Numbered from the stretch's first letter, positions 9,089 through 18,837 are shown. The stretch is 64,000 nucleotides of DNA from Ruminococcus sp. Phil11 (GCA_001940925.1 MSGZ01000006.1:1-64000); one strand, 5' to 3'. Made by a program: numbers and translations. The notes: generated by a model not told the origin, from the letters alone.

Positions 9089-10978
9089 ATGAACCTCTTT
9101 GAAAAGATCGAGCCGCTGCTGCTGAACGTGCAGAAGCCTGCGCGGTACATCGGCGGCGAGCCGGGAAGCATCATGAAAGACAAATCGCAGATCAAAGCGC
9201 GGTTTGCGTTCTGCTTCCCCGACCGCTACGACGTCGGCATGAGCCACCTCGGCATGAAGGTGCTCTATGCGGTCATCAATCAGCGGCCTGAATACTGGTG
9301 CGAGCGCGTCTTTGCGCCGGACACCGATTTTGAAGCACTGATGCGGGAGCATCATCTGCCGCTTTATGCGCTGGAGAGCCTGGAGCCGATCAAAGACTTT
9401 GATTTCATCGGCTTCACGCTGCAGTATGAGCTCTGCTATACGAATATCCTGAATATGCTGGACCTGGCGGGCGTACCGGTCTGGCAGCGCGAACGCGGCG
9501 AAAGCATCGCGCCGATCGTCTGCGCGGGCGGCTCCTGCGCGTGCAATCCGGAGCCGATCGCGGAGTTTGTCGATCTGTTCTTCCTCGGTGAGGGTGAGGA
9601 GGTCGATCTCGAGGTCATGGATCTCTACGTGAAGATGCGTGACGCAGGCGCGACCCGTTCGGAGTTCCTGAAAGCGGCCTCGCAGATCCAGGGCGTTTAC
9701 GTCCCCTCGCTTTACGACGTCAGCTACAATGAGGACGGCACCGTCAAGGCCGTCACCCCGAAGGACGGCGCACCTGCGACCGTCCGGAAGCGGATCATCG
9801 AAAACTTTGATAACTGTCCGGCACCGGAAAGCTTTGTCGTACCCTTCTCGGAGATCGTGCATGACAGAGCCGTCACGGAGGTGCTGCGCGGATGTCTGCG
9901 CGGCTGCCGGTTCTGTCAGGCGGGATTTTTATACCGCCCGTTCCGGGAAAAGACCCCGGAAACGATCTGTGAGCAAGCCAGAAAGCTGATCGGCAACACC
10001 GGCTATGAGGAGCTGTCGCTCTGCTCGCTTTCAACCTCGGATCATTCGCGGATCGAGGAAATGATGGACGGCCTGCTCACCTTTACCGAAAACGAGCACA
10101 TCAACCTGAGTCTCCCCTCCCTGCGCGTCGATAACTTCAGCACGGGGCTCATGAACCGCCTGCGGCGTGTCCGCAGCAGCGGTCTGACCTTCGCGCCGGA
10201 AGCCGGGACGCAGCGGATGCGCGACGTGATCAACAAGAACGTTACCGAGGAGGAGCTGATGCGCACCTGCAGGATCGCGTTCAATGCGGGACAGACCTCC
10301 GTCAAGCTTTACTTCATGATGGGTCTGCCGACCGAAACGGATGACGATATCCGCGGCATCATCGAGCTGGCGCAGCGCGTCGTTGATATGTTCTACGAAA
10401 TGGAGCGCAGGCCAAAGGGTAAGCCCGTGCAGATCTCCTGCTCGATCGCGACCTTTGTCCCGAAGCCCTTTACGCCGTTCGAGTTCCACCCGCAGGATAC
10501 GCGGGAAATGATCGCGCATAAGCAGAAGATCCTCGAGGAAGCAGTCGCGGGACACAAGCGCATCCGTGCAAGCTGGCACTTCCCGGAAACGAGCATTCTG
10601 GAAGCGGTGCTGGCAAAAGGCGACCGCCGTCTCTGTAATGTGATCTACGGCGCATGGAAGCGCGGCTGCATTTTCGATGCGTGGTCGGAGCATTTCAATT
10701 ATCCGCTGTGGCTCGAAGCCTTTGCGGAGCAGGGGCTGAACGTCGAGTTCTACGCGAACCGTCCGCGGCCGTATGACGAGGTGTTCCCGTGGGATCATCT
10801 GGATTATTACGTGGACAAGGCGTTTCTTATCCGCGAGAATGAAAAAGCCAAGCAGGCGCAGACAACCAAGCATTGCAGGCTGCAGTGTGCGGGCTGCGGC
10901 GTCACCAAGGTGACGGGGCATCCGTGCTTTGATTACAGCAAACCGCTCCGGGATCTTCCCGAAGCACTGACATCTTAG
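9089..10978 (+). CDS. B12-binding-type radical SAM protein (TIGR03960-like)
   Basis: 629 residues, starting MNLFEKIEPLLLNVQKPARY after TCGGAG. The N-terminal part resembles a cobalamin-binding-like domain and the central part is a radical SAM barrel with the cluster motif in GCLRGCRFC. A Cys-rich end (CRLQCAGCG) follows. The family is an uncharacterised radical SAM group that is fused or adjacent to a DUF2344 protein; that partner is at 12547. Function unknown. In many Firmicutes the two genes adjoin, but here three DUF2500-like genes intervene. A longer upstream start would read through the hairpins and lacks a ribosome site. Confidence 0.88.
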   Translation: MNLFEKIEPLLLNVQKPARYIGGEPGSIMKDKSQIKARFAFCFPDRYDVGMSHLGMKVLYAVINQRPEYWCERVFAPDTDFEALMREHHLPLYALESLEPIKDFDFIGFTLQYELCYTNILNMLDLAGVPVWQRERGESIAPIVCAGGSCACNPEPIAEFVDLFFLGEGEEVDLEVMDLYVKMRDAGATRSEFLKAASQIQGVYVPSLYDVSYNEDGTVKAVTPKDGAPATVRKRIIENFDNCPAPESFVVPFSEIVHDRAVTEVLRGCLRGCRFCQAGFLYRPFREKTPETICEQARKLIGNTGYEELSLCSLSTSDHSRIEEMMDGLLTFTENEHINLSLPSLRVDNFSTGLMNRLRRVRSSGLTFAPEAGTQRMRDVINKNVTEEELMRTCRIAFNAGQTSVKLYFMMGLPTETDDDIRGIIELAQRVVDMFYEMERRPKGKPVQISCSIATFVPKPFTPFEFHPQDTREMIAHKQKILEEAVAGHKRIRASWHFPETSILEAVLAKGDRRLCNVIYGAWKRGCIFDAWSEHFNYPLWLEAFAEQGLNVEFYANRPRPYDEVFPWDHLDYYVDKAFLIRENEKAKQAQTTKHCRLQCAGCGVTKVTGHPCFDYSKPLRDLPEALTS

Positions 10979-10999
10979 GCTTCCGAAAGGAGCGATCGT

Positions 11000-11506
11000 A
11001 TGCCTGTTTCATTCAATTTCGGCATTATTCAGTTTCTGATGTTTGCGTGTGCTGCGGCAGTGATTGTTTTCATTTTCGTGAAGGGGCTTTCCGAGAAGAA
11101 CGAGAACAACAATGCACCCGTGCAGACGGTTTGTGCAAGGATCGTCAGCAAGCGGATTGATGCCTATTCGGCCGACAGCCTGATAACGACACTGACGGAA
11201 AGTATGGTGAGCGGTGAGCGGGCAAGCCGCACGCAGTATTATGTGACCTTTGAGGCACCGGACGGCTCCCGTCTGGAGCTGAAAGTCAACGGCTCGGAAT
11301 ACGGAATGCTGGCCGAGGGCGATTACGGCGAGCTGACCTTTCAGAGAAAACGATACATCGGCTTCAACCGGCAGGCAGCACCGGAGCAAATGCTGTATGC
11401 ACAGCAGATACAGGCGCAGGAGCAGCTGAATCAGGCGATGCCGGAGCAGACGCTCCCGCAGAATTTCATACAGACAAGTGACGGGGATCAGCGCGCACAG
11501 TTCTGA
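11000..11506 (+). CDS. DUF2500-like membrane protein, copy 1
   Basis: 168 residues: one N-terminal membrane helix (about 8-30), then a DUF2500-type beta domain (VCARIVSKR, YYVTFEAPDGSRLELKV, GDYGELTFQRKRYIGF), and a Gln-rich tail. DUF2500 proteins are small anchored proteins of unknown function. AAAGGAGC precedes the start. It is the first of three consecutive homologues and shares long stretches with copy 2, including AEGDYGELTFQRKRYIGFNR. Confidence 0.8.
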   Translation: MPVSFNFGIIQFLMFACAAAVIVFIFVKGLSEKNENNNAPVQTVCARIVSKRIDAYSADSLITTLTESMVSGERASRTQYYVTFEAPDGSRLELKVNGSEYGMLAEGDYGELTFQRKRYIGFNRQAAPEQMLYAQQIQAQEQLNQAMPEQTLPQNFIQTSDGDQRAQF

Positions 11507-11530
11507 CCCCTTAGGAAAGGGGCAATTATA

Positions 11531-12058
11531 ATGGCAGTATCATACAGCTTATTTTCAATACTTTTCTTTTTCATGTTCGCAGCTGTCGCAGGATTCATCA
11601 TATATATGATTGTTCAGAAGATCTCTGAGGAGGTAAAAAACAGCAAAGCCCCCGTGCAGACGGTCTCCGCAAGGATCGTCAGCAAGCGCACGGAGGTCAG
11701 TTCCGCCGGCGGCACCATGCAGGCTGACGGCATGATGACAGGCAGCACGTCGTCTACCTCGCATTATGTGACCTTTGAGGCACCGGACGGTTCCCGTCTG
11801 GAGCTGAAAGTCAACGGCCCGGAATACGGGATGCTCGCGGAAGGCGATTACGGCGAGCTGACCTTCCAGAGAAAACGATACATCGGCTTCAACCGGCAGG
11901 CGACGCCGGAACAAATGCTGTACGCACAGCAGATACAGGAGCAGCAGCGGCTGAATCAGGCGATGCAGGAGCAGATGCGGTACGGGCAGACGCTTCCGCA
12001 GGACACCCCGCAGAATTTCATACAGACAGATGACGGGGATCAGCGCGCGCAGTTTTGA
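11531..12058 (+). CDS. DUF2500-like membrane protein, copy 2
   Basis: 175 residues, same plan as copy 1: membrane helix, short linker, DUF2500-like beta domain, Gln-rich tail ending DGDQRAQF like copy 1. The two are a recent tandem duplication, since the ends and the core are nearly identical while the variable loop (SSAGGTMQADG) differs. AGGAAAGGGG precedes the start; 24 bases separate it from copy 1. Confidence 0.8.
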   Translation: MAVSYSLFSILFFFMFAAVAGFIIYMIVQKISEEVKNSKAPVQTVSARIVSKRTEVSSAGGTMQADGMMTGSTSSTSHYVTFEAPDGSRLELKVNGPEYGMLAEGDYGELTFQRKRYIGFNRQATPEQMLYAQQIQEQQRLNQAMQEQMRYGQTLPQDTPQNFIQTDDGDQRAQF

Positions 12059-12123
12059 CTGTTTTTTCTTCGCAGGAAAGAGGATTTTCACAAACCCGAC
12101 GACAGAATAAGGAGGATCATCAC

Positions 12124-12516
12124 ATGGCAGGCAGAGGAAATCCGTTTGAAGGCATCGTACCGTTTCTGAAGGCATTGCCCTTCATCTTTTTCGTGATCGG
12201 AGTGATCGTGATCGTTCTGATCTGGCTGAACCGCAAGCGCAAGGAGCGTCTCGGCGAGCTGAAAGGCATGACGACCGTGAACGCGACTGTTGTTTACAAG
12301 CGGCGGGATGTGCGGCGCGACATCAATTCTGCACCCTATGACGAGCGTTACAGCAACACCAATTTTTATTATGTGACCTTTGAGGAGAAAACCGGCAATA
12401 AGCTCGAACTGCTGGTCTCCGGCGAGGTCTATGATTCGGTCCGGCGCGGAGAAAGCGGCGTGCTGTCCTATCAGGGACTGCGCTTTCTGGAATTTCTGCC
12501 GCAGAAGCGTGCATAA
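12124..12516 (+). CDS. DUF2500-like membrane protein, copy 3
   Basis: 130 residues, a more diverged and shorter homologue: N-terminal helix (FIFFVIGVIVIVLIWL), basic stop-transfer (NRKRKERL), then VNATVVYKRRDV, YYVTFEEKTGNKLELLV and GVLSYQGLRFLEF. No Gln-rich tail. The start at 12124 follows AATAAGGAGGATC; an in-frame ATG at 12055 lies in the previous stop region and is rejected. Confidence 0.82.
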   Translation: MAGRGNPFEGIVPFLKALPFIFFVIGVIVIVLIWLNRKRKERLGELKGMTTVNATVVYKRRDVRRDINSAPYDERYSNTNFYYVTFEEKTGNKLELLVSGEVYDSVRRGESGVLSYQGLRFLEFLPQKRA

Positions 12517-12546
12517 ATTTGCCGGATAACAGAAGGAGAGACAGGC

Positions 12547-13215
12547 ATGGTACCGGTCAGAGCGACCTTTGAAAAACGCCGCCGCGCGAAATATATTTCG
12601 CATCTGGATCTGATGCGCTGTATGCAGCGTGCGTTCCGGCGTGCGGGCGTACCGATCTGGTTCACGGAGGGCTTCAATCCCCATGCATATCTGATGTTTC
12701 CGCTGGCACTGTCGCTCGGCTGCGAAAGCGGCTGCGAGTGCATGGATTTCCGCATTGACGGGGACATGTCCATGCAGGAGGCAATGGAGCGGCTGAACCG
12801 CGTCCTGCCGCCCGACCTGCAGATTCTTGCGGTCGCTGCACCTGTCCGGAAGCACACGGACATTGCCTTTGCGGATTACGCGGTGCGCCTGGACAGCGAA
12901 CAGCCGGACGCGCTCCGCACAGCATGGGATGCGTTCATCGCGCAGCCGGAGATCCTTGTGGAGAAAAAGACCAAGCGCGGCACGGCGCAGGTCGATGTCA
13001 AGGCACAGGCGGAGATTCAGGACGTACAGACAGCGGCGGACGGGCTGCTGCTGAAGCTGCGGCTGCCTGCGGGCACCTCGGTGAATGTGAATCCGGGACT
13101 GCTGACCGATGCATTTCTGGCGTGGCTGCCGGAGCACGCGCCGGAGGTTCAGACCGGGACGGTGCATGCAGAACGGCTGGCGATCCTCTGCGCAGACGGA
13201 ACGCCGTTTGCCTGA
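12547..13215 (+). CDS. DUF2344 (TIGR03936) protein, partner of the radical SAM protein
   Basis: 222 residues, starting MVPVRATFEKRRRAKYISHL. KYISHLDLMRCMQRAFRRA and FTEGFNPHAYLMFPLAL are typical of DUF2344, which in other species is fused to the C-terminus of the TIGR03960 radical SAM protein. It therefore probably acts with the 9089-10978 product. AGAAGGAGAG precedes the start. It is the last gene of the run and is followed by a terminator. Confidence 0.88.
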   Translation: MVPVRATFEKRRRAKYISHLDLMRCMQRAFRRAGVPIWFTEGFNPHAYLMFPLALSLGCESGCECMDFRIDGDMSMQEAMERLNRVLPPDLQILAVAAPVRKHTDIAFADYAVRLDSEQPDALRTAWDAFIAQPEILVEKKTKRGTAQVDVKAQAEIQDVQTAADGLLLKLRLPAGTSVNVNPGLLTDAFLAWLPEHAPEVQTGTVHAERLAILCADGTPFA

Positions 13216-13237
13216 GCGGTCGCACGAAACACAAAAC

Positions 13238-13273
13238 AAAGGACGCTGATCGAAAAAATCGGCGTCCTTTTTT
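13238..13273 (+). terminator. Intrinsic terminator, GGACGC type
   Basis: AAAGGACGC pairs with GGCGTCCTTT, then a T-run. The same GGACGC...GCGTCC stem recurs at 18978, 23349 and 36244, often next to the dispersed intergenic element. Confidence 0.85.
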
Positions 13274-13455
13274 GCCGCCGGACAGGATTCCAAAGAGCGG
13301 GAGCTGTTTGGAATCCGAATCCGAACTGCAACGATTTCCGGAAATTACCAGTCGCAGAACGCGAAAAACTGCATATGATACTGTTAAGCGGCAAATCCGC
13401 GCGCCGGTGCGAACGGGAAAGTGGCAGTACAGCGATCGCTGCAGCCCATAGGATA

Positions 13456-13539
13456 GCTTCCGGTTCGGGTGCCGGAAGCGTCGCTTTTCGGATAACATGC
13501 ACCGCGGCGGACTGTGACGGTCTGCCGCGGTGCTGTTTT
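13456..13539 (+). terminator. Two further hairpins in a gene-free stretch
   Basis: GCTTCCGG/CCGGAAGC (13456-13479, then CGTCGCTTTT) and GCACCGCGGCGG/CCGCGGTGC (13499-13533, then TGTTTT). The 13216-13813 interval otherwise shows no gene on either strand; the hairpins may end an unseen short transcript. Confidence 0.5.
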
Positions 13540-13674
13540 CAGTCGTCAGTTTTTGCGGCGGTGCAGCCCTGAAATACAGCAAAAAATCATTCGTTTTGAC
13601 TAAAAAAGCAATGAATTTGTACGGATTCACAGAAAGGATGCTGAAATTGATAACCGGATTTTACAAATAATTCG

Positions 13675-13703
13675 TTGACATCCCCGCCAAAATGTGCTAA
13701 AAT
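13675..13703 (+). promoter_or_regulatory. Sigma-A promoter of the sugar-binding lipoprotein gene
   Basis: TTGACA, 17 bases, TAAAAT, 110 bases before the start, leaving a leader of about 100 bases. Confidence 0.85.
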
Positions 13704-13813
13704 GGTATCGGGCAGACAGCTTCGGAAACAAAATACAAGAATTCCGGCGTCTGCGGTTTCCATACACTGTTTTTTTCGTTTTTACGGGGTATATTTAAGG
13801 AGGAGCAGTCAAA

Positions 13814-15193
13814 ATGAAACGATCAGTAGGTACTCTGGCACTGCTGCTGGCAGCTTCCGCGGCAGCGGGTCTTTTGGCCGGCTGCGGCGAACAGGGCGGC
13901 GGCTACGATAAACCGCTTGATTCCGCAACGGCTGCGGAGGTCGCGGAGATCGCTGCAAAGGACGAGCGTCTGACCGGCGATCTGGAAAATAAAACGATCA
14001 AATGGATGGCGAACTGGGATATCAACCCGGATGCGACCGGCAAATCCACGCCGATCGAACTGGCGATCTTCCAGAGCCGCTACGGCGGCAAGGTTGAGTA
14101 TCATGAAGTCGTCTGGGAATCCCGCTTCGATCAGCTTACCAATTCGATCAACGGCGATGAGGGCATCGACTTCTTCCCGGCGAACGATCTGGACTGCATC
14201 CCGAAGGGCGTCATCAACGATATCTTCGTCCCGATCGACGACTATATTGACTTCAACGATCCGCTGTTCAAGGACACCAAGCCGATCTCCGATATGTTTA
14301 TGTGGAAGGGCAAGCATTATGTCATTGCCAACAATGTCACCGGCGATAACTGCGTCGTGATTTATAACCGCGATACCATTGAAGAAAACGGCCTGCAGGA
14401 CCCGGCCAAGCTGTTTGCAGAGGGCAAATGGGACTGGAACGCCTTTTCGGATATGCTGAAGCAGTTTGCCGATCCGGAGAACGGCCAGTTCGGTCTGGAC
14501 GGCTGGTGGTTTGAGGCCGGTCTCTCCGCGACCTGCGGCGTACCGTATATCGGTATGGAGAACGGCAAACTCATCAACAACCTGAAAAATCCTGCGATCG
14601 AGCGCGTACAGAACTGGTTTTATGACCTCGGCACGAGCAACTGCGTCGCGATCGGCGTCGGCGACTTCGGCTGGACGGCGCATAAGGAGTACATCGGGCA
14701 GGGCAAGGAGCTGTTCTGGCTCTGCGGCGACTGGGCACTCCTGAATACGACGTGGAAGACCGATTTCGGCGAGAACGCCATGTTCGTGCCGATGCCGAAG
14801 GATCCGGAGGCGGATAAGTATTATGTCCCCTGCGGTCTGGACGGCTATGTCATGGTCAAGAACGGCCATAATCCGGAGGGCGTTGCGAAGTTTGCAGCCT
14901 GCAAGCGCATGATGATTACGAATCAGCGCGCGGACGAGATCGCGACCGAGCTGCTCTATACCGATTACGGCTGGACAAAGGAAATGGTCGATATGCTGCA
15001 CAAGTGCCACGAAATGGCAAAGGAAAATCCGCACTACGACTTCTACAATGCCGTTTCCAGCGATGTGTCCACCATTCTGAGCGACAGTGAGAACAGCATC
15101 CGTACCGCGGCAAAGGGACAGGTCAAGTGGAGCGAGACCGTCGGTGTCATCAATGCTGCGATCGACGCTTACCTTGAAGATGCAAATTCCTGA
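13814..15193 (+). CDS. Extracellular solute-binding lipoprotein (family 1, sugar type)
   Basis: 459 residues. The N-terminus is a lipoprotein signal with LLAGC lipobox, followed by a family 1 substrate-binding fold (KTIKWMANWD, FQSRYGGKVEY, a GKHYVIANNVTGDN segment and WNAFSDMLKQF). Such proteins bind oligosaccharides outside the membrane and pass them to an ABC importer. No permease or ATPase gene lies next to it, and it has its own promoter and terminator, so it must use a transporter encoded elsewhere or serve another role. AAGGAGGAGC precedes the start. Confidence 0.88.
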   Translation: MKRSVGTLALLLAASAAAGLLAGCGEQGGGYDKPLDSATAAEVAEIAAKDERLTGDLENKTIKWMANWDINPDATGKSTPIELAIFQSRYGGKVEYHEVVWESRFDQLTNSINGDEGIDFFPANDLDCIPKGVINDIFVPIDDYIDFNDPLFKDTKPISDMFMWKGKHYVIANNVTGDNCVVIYNRDTIEENGLQDPAKLFAEGKWDWNAFSDMLKQFADPENGQFGLDGWWFEAGLSATCGVPYIGMENGKLINNLKNPAIERVQNWFYDLGTSNCVAIGVGDFGWTAHKEYIGQGKELFWLCGDWALLNTTWKTDFGENAMFVPMPKDPEADKYYVPCGLDGYVMVKNGHNPEGVAKFAACKRMMITNQRADEIATELLYTDYGWTKEMVDMLHKCHEMAKENPHYDFYNAVSSDVSTILSDSENSIRTAAKGQVKWSETVGVINAAIDAYLEDANS

Positions 15194-15212
15194 TCCGGAT
15201 TGCGGATCGGCA

Positions 15213-15252
15213 GCAGAGTCCGGTGCGGTTATGACCGGGCTCTGCAATTTTT
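15213..15252 (+). terminator. Intrinsic terminator
   Basis: GCAGAGTCCGG and CCGGGCTCTGC flank an 11-base loop; AATTTTT follows. Confidence 0.85.
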
Positions 15253-15400
15253 GTGCGCGCTGACCGGAAATACCCTGAAAAAAATGATAGTCAGATTCTT
15301 ATTTGAAATTAACGGCAATCATTCAGGTTTATTTCATGAAATCTGTGCATTCTGCTCAAAATCCTACTCTATAATTCTACAACGAACATTTTTTAATCAC

Positions 15401-15429
15401 TTGAAAATCACATGAAACTATGCTATAAT
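15401..15429 (+). promoter_or_regulatory. Sigma-A promoter of the LRR gene
   Basis: TTGAAA, 17 bases, TATAAT; the start codon is 51 bases downstream of the -10 box. Confidence 0.85.
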
Positions 15430-15479
15430 GATTATAATGCAACAATAGGCATCATTATCATTTTTCAGGAGGCGCGGCT

Positions 15480-18400
15480 ATGGGATTCAAAATAAAAAAC
15501 GGCGTTTTGCTGAAATATGAGGGTGTCAGCGCCTTGGAAAGACTTAAGATCCGCAAGCAGGATGAGACGCTTGCTGTGCCGAAAAATGTCTCTTCCATTG
15601 CTGACGAAGCGTTCTCCATGACAGAGGTCAGCAGTATTTTTCTGCCGCCGTCTGTCACCGTGATCGGAGAGCGCGCGTTTGCGCTGTGTGCAGATCTGCA
15701 GTATGTTGAATTTTCCGAGGGACTGCGTGAGATCGGAACGAATGCCTTTGACGGCTGCCATGTTCTGCGGACGGCCATGCTGCCCGATACCTGCACAACA
15801 GTCGGCGCATGGGCATTCTGCAACTGCGGCGGCCTGAAATCGGTCCGTCTCTCCGAGAAAATGGAGTCCATTCCCCGCGGCACATTCTCTGGCTGTTCGC
15901 GGCTGGAGGAGATCACGGTGCCGGCCAGTGTCGAGCATATCGACAACCGTGCGTTTTATGCGTGTACATCACTTCTGAAAGTGAATCTGACCAAAGGTCT
16001 GCGCACGATCGGGCGTGAGGCGTTTGCGTGCTGCTCGGCCATGTCCTCGATCTATATCCCGGAGACGGTGACGGAGATCGCAGAGGACGCATTTGCAGGC
16101 TGTACGGAGCTGCGGAATGTGATCATCCCGCCGTCCGTGACAAGGCTGCATCCCTATGCGTTCGGCTCGGAGAACCATATCCAGACGATTACGACGGTGA
16201 CCGGCAGTGGGGCGCACCAGTTCGCGCTGGAGCACAATATTCTCTGCTATACCGAAAAGGAGGCGGCGCAGCTCCGCGGCTGCAACCCGGCCTTTTCGCT
16301 GGAATACGGCACGCTGAAAAAATACACGCAGGAATACAATGTGCGTGATATCATGATCCCGGACGGCGTCATCTGCATCGGCAAGCACGCCTTTGAGCAG
16401 AACCGTCAGCTCGTCAGCGTCGTCATTCCGGAGGGCGTTGTCGAGATCAGCAGCTATGCGTTCAACGGCTGCCGCAGTCTGCAGCGGGTCTATCTGCCCA
16501 GCACGCTCAGACGCATCGGCAGATTTGCATTCCGCGACTGCTCTCTGCTGGAGGTCATTCTCCCGCAGGGCATCGAAACTATTGAGAAAAACGCGTTTCA
16601 GGGCTGTACGTCCATGCGGCGGTTCTACATGCCCGATACGCTGAAAACGCTGGAAAATGAGGCACTCCGCGACTGCATGTCGCTGAGCGAGCTGCGGTTC
16701 TCCGCGAGTCTCGAATCCGTCAGCGAGGGCGTCTGCGTCGGGTGTTCGTCCCTGCGCACCGCCGTGATCCCGGAGGGCCCGAAGTATATCCAGCAGAATG
16801 CATTTTCCGGATGCAGCAGCCTGCAGGAGGTGTTCATCCCCGACAGCGTCGTCGAGGTCTCCGGCAATGCATTTGCGGAAACCCCGCTGTTCAAGATGAC
16901 CGCAGGCCATTATATCGTCGGCAGATTCCTCATCAAGGCGGACGGCTACAGCCCGATCCCGGTCGGCGTGCACCGCATCGGCCCGCGTGCCTTTGAGCGC
17001 GGCGGCCTGCGGCAGGCGATCATTCCGGAGGGCGTCATCAGCATCGGCGACAACGCCTTCGCGAACTGCGGCGTCCTGACCGATGTCGTCATCCCGAAAA
17101 CGGTGACGGAGATCGGTGTGGATGCGTTTGCGTATACGCCGTGGATGACCCGCCGCACAGAACCGTATACCGTCGCAGGTGCGAACATTCTGCTGCGTGC
17201 CAATGTCATGACGCAGAAGATCAGCATTCCGGTCGGGGTGCGCTGCATTGCGCCGTCTGCGTTCTCGCAGCTCCCGGCCAAGCATATCGTGATCCCGAAC
17301 GGCGTCACGCATATCCAGCACGGTGCGTTCTCGTACTGCGAGCAGCTGGAAACCGTCGAGCTGCCCTCGACGCTGCGGCGTCTGGACGGCTATCTGTTCC
17401 ACGGCTGCACCAAGCTGAGCAAGGTCGTGTTTGCGCCCGGCCCGACGAAGGTCGGCCACGCGATGTTCAGCAGCTGCCTGTCGCTCAAGACGGTCACGCT
17501 GCCGGATACAGTCACCGAAATTGACAATGAAGCGTTTTATCACGCGGGCATCGAAAAGCTCGTGATCCCGGACGGCGTCACGCGCATCGGACAGTCTGCG
17601 TTCAGTCACTGCGGGCATCTGACGGATATCCTGATCCCGGCGTCTGTCACGGAGATCGCGGAAAATGCGTTCACCGAATGCCCGAAGTTCCGCGTCCATG
17701 CCGATTCCGGCAGCTATGCCGAGCGGTATGCGAAGCAGCATCATATGATGATGACGGCGGTTCCGATCAATCCGGCCGTGTTTACGGAGCCGGAGCCCGA
17801 GGCGGTTCAGCCGCAGCAGACAGCACCGGTGCCGCAGCGCAGAACAGATGAACCGCCCGCTGCCGATCCCGCATTCCTCTGGGAGAAGCACGAGCCTGCC
17901 GATACGGAGCCTGCCGCAGCCGGAAAGGAGCAGTCTGCCGAGCCGGAAAAGCCGGTTCCGGCAGAGGAGCCGAAGCCGAAGGCCGCGAAGAAATCCGCAC
18001 AGAAGGCGGAACCGCCTGCCGAAGCATCGGAAAAGCCTGCGGAGAAGGAAGCTGCAAAGCCGGTCGGACAGGAGCCGGTCAAGGCGGAGGAAGCAAAGCC
18101 CGAAAAGGCTGCGGAAGCATCCGCGGAGCCGGAACCCGCACCGAAGAAGCGGCGTAAAACCGTCACCTTCGATGAGGAGGAGGAGCAGAATTATGCCGAG
18201 CGCATCAAGCGCGAGCTTGAGGACGCCCGCAAGAATTCTGTCAAGGCAGACCCGAAGGTCAAGCTGCCGAAGCTGGTCGAGGAGCCTGCAGAGCCGCCTG
18301 CCCCGAAGCAGAAGAAGCGCAGAAAGAAGGAGCTCACCGAGGAAGAACGCGAGCTGAAGCTGCGTGCAAAGGAGACGCCGGAGGAGACGAAGGCGCGTCA

Positions 18401-18836
18401 CCGGGCAAAGCTGCTTGAGGATCTGCCGGAGCTGCCCGATCTGCCGGAGGAGCGCGTTTCCAAAAAGCGTCCCGCACCGGAGGCCGCAAAGCCCGAGCCC
18501 AAATCCGCTGAAGCCAAGCCCGAGGATAGCAAGCCCGCGCCGAAGCCGGTTGAGGTGCCGGAAATCAAGCTGGTGGAACCGATCCCTGCAGAGCCGAAAA
18601 GCGATCTGCTGAGCGGGCTGCCGGATGTTCCGGAGCTGCCGCCGCGCAAGAAGCCGGCAAGAACGATCCGGCTGGATATCCCGATGATCGACGAGGTCAA
18701 GCCGATCAACATCCCGAAGGTGGACGAAGGCGCGCCGCCGCCGTTATCCGCAGAGGCAGAGCAGGAAAAGGACCCGTTTGCAGATGCCGATATCCACTGG
18801 AACAGCGACCAGACCACATTCACGATCCGTTTTTAA
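15480..18836 (+). CDS. BspA-like leucine-rich repeat protein, no signal peptide
   Basis: 1118 residues. About residues 10-760 are LRR_5/BspA repeats of roughly 23 residues (pattern AFxxCxxLxxVxIPxSVTxIGxxAF). About 770-1118 is a disordered Pro/Glu/Lys/Ala-rich tail. LRR_5 proteins are usually secreted, but this one starts MGFKIKNGVLLKYEGVSA with no signal peptide, membrane helix or anchor, so it is either cytosolic or exported in another way. The start follows AGGAGGCGC. Its 3' end is followed by the inverted pair of intergenic elements. Ligand unknown. Confidence 0.88.
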   Translation: MGFKIKNGVLLKYEGVSALERLKIRKQDETLAVPKNVSSIADEAFSMTEVSSIFLPPSVTVIGERAFALCADLQYVEFSEGLREIGTNAFDGCHVLRTAMLPDTCTTVGAWAFCNCGGLKSVRLSEKMESIPRGTFSGCSRLEEITVPASVEHIDNRAFYACTSLLKVNLTKGLRTIGREAFACCSAMSSIYIPETVTEIAEDAFAGCTELRNVIIPPSVTRLHPYAFGSENHIQTITTVTGSGAHQFALEHNILCYTEKEAAQLRGCNPAFSLEYGTLKKYTQEYNVRDIMIPDGVICIGKHAFEQNRQLVSVVIPEGVVEISSYAFNGCRSLQRVYLPSTLRRIGRFAFRDCSLLEVILPQGIETIEKNAFQGCTSMRRFYMPDTLKTLENEALRDCMSLSELRFSASLESVSEGVCVGCSSLRTAVIPEGPKYIQQNAFSGCSSLQEVFIPDSVVEVSGNAFAETPLFKMTAGHYIVGRFLIKADGYSPIPVGVHRIGPRAFERGGLRQAIIPEGVISIGDNAFANCGVLTDVVIPKTVTEIGVDAFAYTPWMTRRTEPYTVAGANILLRANVMTQKISIPVGVRCIAPSAFSQLPAKHIVIPNGVTHIQHGAFSYCEQLETVELPSTLRRLDGYLFHGCTKLSKVVFAPGPTKVGHAMFSSCLSLKTVTLPDTVTEIDNEAFYHAGIEKLVIPDGVTRIGQSAFSHCGHLTDILIPASVTEIAENAFTECPKFRVHADSGSYAERYAKQHHMMMTAVPINPAVFTEPEPEAVQPQQTAPVPQRRTDEPPAADPAFLWEKHEPADTEPAAAGKEQSAEPEKPVPAEEPKPKAAKKSAQKAEPPAEASEKPAEKEAAKPVGQEPVKAEEAKPEKAAEASAEPEPAPKKRRKTVTFDEEEEQNYAERIKRELEDARKNSVKADPKVKLPKLVEEPAEPPAPKQKKRRKKELTEEERELKLRAKETPEETKARHRAKLLEDLPELPDLPEERVSKKRPAPEAAKPEPKSAEAKPEDSKPAPKPVEVPEIKLVEPIPAEPKSDLLSGLPDVPELPPRKKPARTIRLDIPMIDEVKPINIPKVDEGAPPPLSAEAEQEKDPFADADIHWNSDQTTFTIRF

Positions 18837-18837
18837 C

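Noticed and set aside
15969-18401. 810-codon minus-strand frame opposite the LRR gene
   Set aside because: It mirrors the regular LRR codons; Arg/Leu-rich composition and no ribosome site.
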